Positions 5,552 through 8,664 of a DNA stretch of 8,664 nt are shown here, piece after piece. The stretch spans positions 1 to 8,664 of the forward strand of contig JAQUYR010000048.1 in the NCBI GenBank assembly GCA_028691715.1, in the 5' to 3' direction. The DNA is from Bacilli bacterium. Lineage in GTDB: Bacteria; Bacillota_I; Bacilli_A; ML615J-28; CAG-698. The notes beneath the pieces were generated by a model. That model did not search any database. It worked only from the letters and a program-made list of their open reading frames with translations, and was not told the origin of the DNA. The position numbers were made by a program, and so were the translations under genes. Each line of letters begins with the position of its first letter. Position 1 is the stretch's first letter.

Positions 5552-6874
5552 ATGAAGAAAGTTATAATTACATTTTTATTTTTAATCGCCTTTTTGACAC
5601 TAACTGGATGCACAACTCAAGATTTAACTGATGACATATCAGATTATAAGTATCTAACATTGACAATCAATCCTAAAATTGATTTCGTTGTCAACAGTGA
5701 AGATGAAGTTGATGCTGTTATTCCTGAGAATGAAGATGCTGAAGTAGTAGCTTCAGAATTAGACATGGTAGGAATGGATATTGAAGATGCTATCGATGCA
5801 TATATTGAAGCAGTAACTGAAACAGGATATATTGATCCTGAAGAAGTTGACAATGAAGTAGCTGTTGAAGTTACTGGAGAAGATGAAGAAGATGTTAGTG
5901 ATTTTAATACAGCAATCTGTGATCGTATCAACAATTATTTTAAGGCAAATGGTGTTTTTGGAAATGCCAGTGCTGAGACAATCGATGAATATTTGGATAA
6001 AGCCATTGAAATGTCAATAAATACTGAAGGACTATCATTGGGTAAAGTTAAAGCCATTGTTATCGCTATGGAGAAAAATCCTGATTTAGATATCGAAGAG
6101 TTACGCGATATGACAGTTGGCGATATCATCAAATTAATCTCTGATGATAATAAAGCTAATGGCGTTAATGCTGCTTTATATGAGGAATTTGCATTAGCTA
6201 AAGAAGAAGTAAGAGCTAAATATGCTCATATGTTTGAGTTAAGAGAACAAATCGCTACTTTAGAAGGTCAAATTGCTGAATTTACAGGAACTGAAGAAGA
6301 ATTAGCAGCATTGAATGCTCAATTAACTGCTCTATATGATGAATTCACTCCACTTAAAGAAGCATATGATGCTGAAATCGCTGCTTTAAGAGATTCATAT
6401 CGTGAATTAAGCGAAGCTGCAAGAGAAGAACAAAAAGCCTTAAGGCAAGCTAGAGTTGCTGAGCATAAGGGTAAATTAACAGAAGCAAAAGCAAATGCCA
6501 AAGCTAATAGAAATATTGCTAAGGAAATCGCTAAACGCCAAGCAGGTGAGGAATTTGATCCATTTGTTGGTGATGAAAGTGCTAGTGGAAGTTTTGTATC
6601 AGAAGCTAAAACTATCAGATCTAAATATGCTAATATGTTTCAATTAAAAGTTCAAGTTGCTACACTTCAAAAACAATTAAAGAACTTTGAAGGAACAGAT
6701 GAAGAAAAAGCTCTTCTTGAACAAGAGTGTCTTGAAAAGCAAAATGAATATGATTCTTTAAAAAAGCAATATTACACTGAATTAAGTGATCTTGCAAAAA
6801 AGGTTAGAGCAGCTAAAGGTAAATCAGGTGAAACTGGAAATACCAATAGTGGAAAGAATGGAAATTCTAATTAA
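5552..6874 (+). CDS. Lipoprotein with RsgI-like extracellular domain and duplicated coiled coil
   Basis: Surface lipoprotein of 440 residues. A basic-hydrophobic signal peptide ends in the lipobox LTGC with Cys20 as the lipid anchor. Residues 33-115 follow the pattern of the extracellular middle domain of RsgI-type anti-sigma factors: YLTLTINPKIDFVVNSEDEV, a G-rich turn, DAIDAYIEAVTETGYI, then VAVEVTGED. Residues 158-196 (LSLGKVKAIVIAMEKNPDLD... MTVGDIIKLI) resemble the segment that often follows it. The cytoplasmic anti-sigma domain and membrane helix of RsgI are absent. Two 65-residue helical units (220-284 and 355-419, 40% identical without gaps) are joined by an Ala/Lys/Glu-rich linker, and the end (422-440) is a Gly/Asn/Ser/Lys tail. 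The start has an excellent AAGGGAGG site. The gene is monocistronic, ending at a strong terminator. Function is unknown; a sensory or wall/surface-associated role is inferred. Confidence 0.87.
   Translation: MKKVIITFLFLIAFLTLTGCTTQDLTDDISDYKYLTLTINPKIDFVVNSEDEVDAVIPENEDAEVVASELDMVGMDIEDAIDAYIEAVTETGYIDPEEVDNEVAVEVTGEDEEDVSDFNTAICDRINNYFKANGVFGNASAETIDEYLDKAIEMSINTEGLSLGKVKAIVIAMEKNPDLDIEELRDMTVGDIIKLISDDNKANGVNAALYEEFALAKEEVRAKYAHMFELREQIATLEGQIAEFTGTEEELAALNAQLTALYDEFTPLKEAYDAEIAALRDSYRELSEAAREEQKALRQARVAEHKGKLTEAKANAKANRNIAKEIAKRQAGEEFDPFVGDESASGSFVSEAKTIRSKYANMFQLKVQVATLQKQLKNFEGTDEEKALLEQECLEKQNEYDSLKKQYYTELSDLAKKVRAAKGKSGETGNTNSGKNGNSN
6209..6808 (+). repeat. Duplicated 65-residue coiled-coil coding unit (two copies)
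   Basis: Copy 1 is at 6209-6403 and copy 2 at 6614-6808, encoding residues 220-284 and 355-419. Aligned without any gap, 26 of 65 residues are identical; anchors include KYAxMFxL, QxATLxxQ, FxGTxEE and the final LxxxxR. The copies are separated by 70 residues of different sequence, so this is an old dispersed duplication, not a recent tandem one. Confidence 0.8.
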
Positions 6875-6900
6875 AAGAAATTTATAACAATAAACAACAT

Positions 6901-6938
6901 AAAACCCCACTGATTTTATATTAAAAGTGGGGTTTTTT
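6901..6938 (+). terminator. Rho-independent terminator after the lipoprotein gene
   Basis: AAAACCCCAC (6901-6910) and GTGGGGTTTT (6927-6936) form a perfect 10-bp stem around a 16-base AT-rich loop, with a run of six T at 6933-6938. It begins 26 bases after the stop codon. Confidence 0.92.
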
Positions 6939-6964
6939 AATGCTTTATAAAATGAAATAATAAT

Positions 6965-6993
6965 TTGCATAAAAGCGCTTTATATGATACAAT
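6965..6993 (+). promoter_or_regulatory. Promoter of pdp
   Basis: TTGCAT (6965-6970), a 17-base spacer and TACAAT (6988-6993) preceded by TGA, which gives an extended -10. Transcription would start near 7000, just upstream of the ribosome binding site. This placement also rules out any pdp start codon upstream of the promoter. Confidence 0.75.
6970..6983 (+). promoter_or_regulatory. Palindromic LacI-family-like operator in the pdp promoter
   Basis: AAAGCGCTTT (6972-6981) is a perfect 10-bp palindrome centred on CG and sits wholly between the -35 and -10 boxes. Extended to 14 bases it matches 11 positions of the cre consensus TGWAARCGNTTNCA. Repression by CcpA or a nucleoside-responsive LacI-family protein would be the usual interpretation; the regulator is not in this window. 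Confidence 0.5.
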
Positions 6994-7018
6994 AGTCATA
7001 CAAAAGAGGAGTGATATA

Positions 7019-8320
7019 GTGCGAGCTGTAGACATTATTATCAAGAAAAGAAATGGTTTAAGTCTTTCTCGTGAAGAAATTCACTTTATTATTGATGGCT
7101 ATGTTAAAGGTGAAATACCTGATTATCAGGTTAGTGCTTTATTAATGGCCATTTGTTTCCAGGGATTAAACAAAGATGAACAAGTCGATTTAACCATGGA
7201 AATGTTGAATAGCGGAGAAAAGATTGATCTTTCATCAATTAAGGGAATTTGTGTTGATAAGCATTCAACAGGGGGCGTTGGCGATAAAACTACTTTAGTT
7301 ATTGCTCCGATTATTGCTGCTTGCGGTTTAAAGATTGCTAAAATGAGCGGTAGAGGTCTAGGACATACGGGAGGGACTCTCGATAAATTAGAATCCATTC
7401 CTGGTTTTAAAATTGCTATCAGCCCAAAAGATTTCTTTAAACAGGTTGAAGAAATCGGAATTGCTGTTGTTGGACAAACCGCCAATATAACTCCCGCTGA
7501 TAAAAAACTATACGCTTTAAGAGATGTAACAGGAACTATTGATTCCGTTGGTTTGATTGCTGGATCAATTATGTCAAAAAAATTAGCCAGTGGGGCTCAT
7601 AGTATTCTTCTAGATGTAAAGGTCGGCGATGGTGCATTTATGACTACTATTGAAGATGCTCGAGTTTTGGCTCGGGCGATGGTTGATATTGGAAACAGTT
7701 GTGGCAGAAAAACTGTGGCAATGCTTACTGATATGGATCAGCCACTAGGAGAAGCAGTTGGAAATAGCCTTGAAGTGATTGAAGTAATTGAGACACTAAA
7801 GGGAAATGGCCCTCAGGATTTCACAAAACTATGCTTTGAAATCTGCACAGAAATGCTACTCATGACTGATTTTGCTAAGACCAAAGAAGAAGCTCTTTTC
7901 ATGATTAATAAAGTATTAAAAAATGGTAGTGCTATGGAAAAACTACGCCAAATGATAATATATCAGGGTGGTAATCCTAAAGTTATTGAAGATTATCAGT
8001 TATTTGCTCAGGCTAAACGGGTAGTTGATATTAGAAGTGACAAAACTGGTTATATTAAAAAAATACATACACATCGCATCGGTGATGCTGCTATGATATT
8101 AGGGGCAGGAAGAAAGACCAAGGATGATATAATTGATCCTAGTGTAGGAATAAAAGTTTTGGGTAAAATTGGCGATTTTGTCAATGCTGGTGAAATTATA
8201 GCAAAAGTATACTCTAATGATAGAGAAGAAGAAAGTGCTATAAACATCACTAAAGAGGCTTTTGAAATAATTAATGAAGTTGTTCAGAAGAATAAAATAG
8301 TATTGGATATCGTACAATAA
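7019..8320 (+). CDS. pdp: Pyrimidine-nucleoside phosphorylase
   Basis: Reversible phosphorolysis of uridine, deoxyuridine and thymidine to free base and (deoxy)ribose 1-phosphate, a cytoplasmic homodimeric salvage enzyme. The phosphate-binding KHSTGGVGDKT is at 81-91, the family signature SGRGLGHTGGTLDKLE at 110-125, and the residues expected at the active site are present (His82, Lys108, Arg168, Ser183, Lys187). Domains: N-terminal helical bundle (about 1-66), central alpha/beta domain (about 75-300), and C-terminal PYNP domain (about 343-418). The GTG at 7019 is chosen because AGGAG lies 7 bases upstream, the predicted -10 box lies before it, and the product then begins VRAVDIIIKKRNG, as family members do, with 433 residues, the standard length. 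Longer upstream in-frame readings overlap the promoter. Pdp, as against the thymidine-specific DeoA, is favoured by Gram-positive context, but specificity is not proven. Confidence 0.95.
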   Translation: MRAVDIIIKKRNGLSLSREEIHFIIDGYVKGEIPDYQVSALLMAICFQGLNKDEQVDLTMEMLNSGEKIDLSSIKGICVDKHSTGGVGDKTTLVIAPIIAACGLKIAKMSGRGLGHTGGTLDKLESIPGFKIAISPKDFFKQVEEIGIAVVGQTANITPADKKLYALRDVTGTIDSVGLIAGSIMSKKLASGAHSILLDVKVGDGAFMTTIEDARVLARAMVDIGNSCGRKTVAMLTDMDQPLGEAVGNSLEVIEVIETLKGNGPQDFTKLCFEICTEMLLMTDFAKTKEEALFMINKVLKNGSAMEKLRQMIIYQGGNPKVIEDYQLFAQAKRVVDIRSDKTGYIKKIHTHRIGDAAMILGAGRKTKDDIIDPSVGIKVLGKIGDFVNAGEIIAKVYSNDREEESAINITKEAFEIINEVVQKNKIVLDIVQ

Positions 8321-8341
8321 TAAGAGAGGAAGTTACAACTC

Positions 8342-8664
8342 ATGTTTAAGATTTTCCGGGAACTCAGTTGGTTTATAAAAAAGCATTGGTTTAAGTATTT
8401 ATTTGTAGTTGCTTTAACTATTCTTTATACATACACAGTTACTCTACCAGCTCAAATGCTTGGTGAGGTAATCGATAGAATCGATAGAAGAACTATTGAC
8501 AAGGATTATGTCATATATATATTTATCGCAATGGCTATTATTGCTGTAGTAATTTATCTTTCTGGAGCATTTAAAAGATATTACACTGGAAGTTTGAACC
8601 ATAAATTGTTCTATAATCTTAAATATAATTTTCTAACAAGTCTTTTTAAACAGGATTCTGATTT
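8342..8664 (+). CDS. ABC transporter permease/ATP-binding protein, N-terminal fragment
   Basis: The first 107 codons of a gene that runs off the window end. The product begins MFKIFRELSWFIKKHW, followed by a hydrophobic helix (about 19-38), the loop LPAQMLGEVIDRIDRRTIDK and a second helix (about 57-75), then RYYTGSLNHKLFYNLKYNFLTSLFKQD. This matches the start of the type I exporter transmembrane domain found in half-transporters of the BmrC/YheI kind, whose membrane and nucleotide-binding domains are fused. The nucleotide-binding domain is beyond the window. AGAGGAAG (8325-8332) supports the ATG at 8342. It lies 21 bases after pdp with no terminator between, so read-through from pdp is likely. 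Drug or lipid export is typical for the family, but the substrate is unknown. Confidence 0.82.
   Translation, partial: MFKIFRELSWFIKKHWFKYLFVVALTILYTYTVTLPAQMLGEVIDRIDRRTIDKDYVIYIFIAMAIIAVVIYLSGAFKRYYTGSLNHKLFYNLKYNFLTSLFKQDSD

Noticed and set aside
5644..5934. Ser/Thr-rich 96-codon open frame on the - strand inside the lipoprotein gene
   Set aside because: Its Ser/Thr bias is simply the reverse complement of GAA/GAT/GCT-rich coding sequence on the + strand.
6965..7018. Upstream extension of pdp to a TTG codon at 6965
   Set aside because: The added stretch contains the -35, operator and -10 sequences, and the GTG at 7019 gives the family's normal N-terminus and length.
7126..7485. 119-codon open frame on the - strand inside pdp
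   Set aside because: It is fully antisense to a well-conserved enzyme gene and has no recognisable protein features; it is a shadow of the coding strand.

Overview
The window reads as AT-rich, low-GC Gram-positive (Bacillota-type) chromosome. Ribosome binding sites are strong and purine-rich, promoters have near-consensus -35/-10 boxes with 17-bp spacing, there is a lipobox lipoprotein, and pdp is of the Bacillus type. All eight complete genes stop with TAA and TGG is the tryptophan codon, so the code is standard. A wall-less or near-Mollicutes lineage such as Acholeplasmatales, Izemoplasmatales or Erysipelotrichia would fit, but no marker settles it.

Layout on the + strand unless noted. (1) mscL, a mechanosensitive channel with a long extra C-terminal linker. 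(2) An HSL-type alpha/beta hydrolase with its own promoter and terminator. (3) A three-gene operon starting at a promoter with a cre-like operator: an MFS transporter, a DUF2804 protein overlapping it by 8 bp, and a small APH(3')-fold kinase-like protein 13 bp further on. (4) On the - strand, an unrecognised two-helix membrane protein that converges on the operon and diverges from (5), a 440-residue lipoprotein. That lipoprotein carries an RsgI-like extracellular domain, then two copies of a 65-residue coiled-coil unit, and ends at a strong terminator. (6) pdp, pyrimidine-nucleoside phosphorylase, with a GTG start and a palindromic operator inside its promoter, followed after 21 bp by the start of an ABC exporter gene that runs off the window.

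How the genes fit together: the MFS, DUF2804 and kinase-like genes look like one uptake-and-processing unit of unknown substrate, and its operator core is shared with the pdp promoter, suggesting common control by a LacI/CcpA-type regulator. The most unusual items are the lipoprotein, which has the RsgI sensor domain but no anti-sigma domain, and the kinase-like protein, which keeps the APH catalytic residues but lacks the segment that forms the aminoglycoside-binding loop. No mobile elements, CRISPR arrays, tRNA or rRNA genes were seen, and no gene-free stretch exceeds 300 bases.
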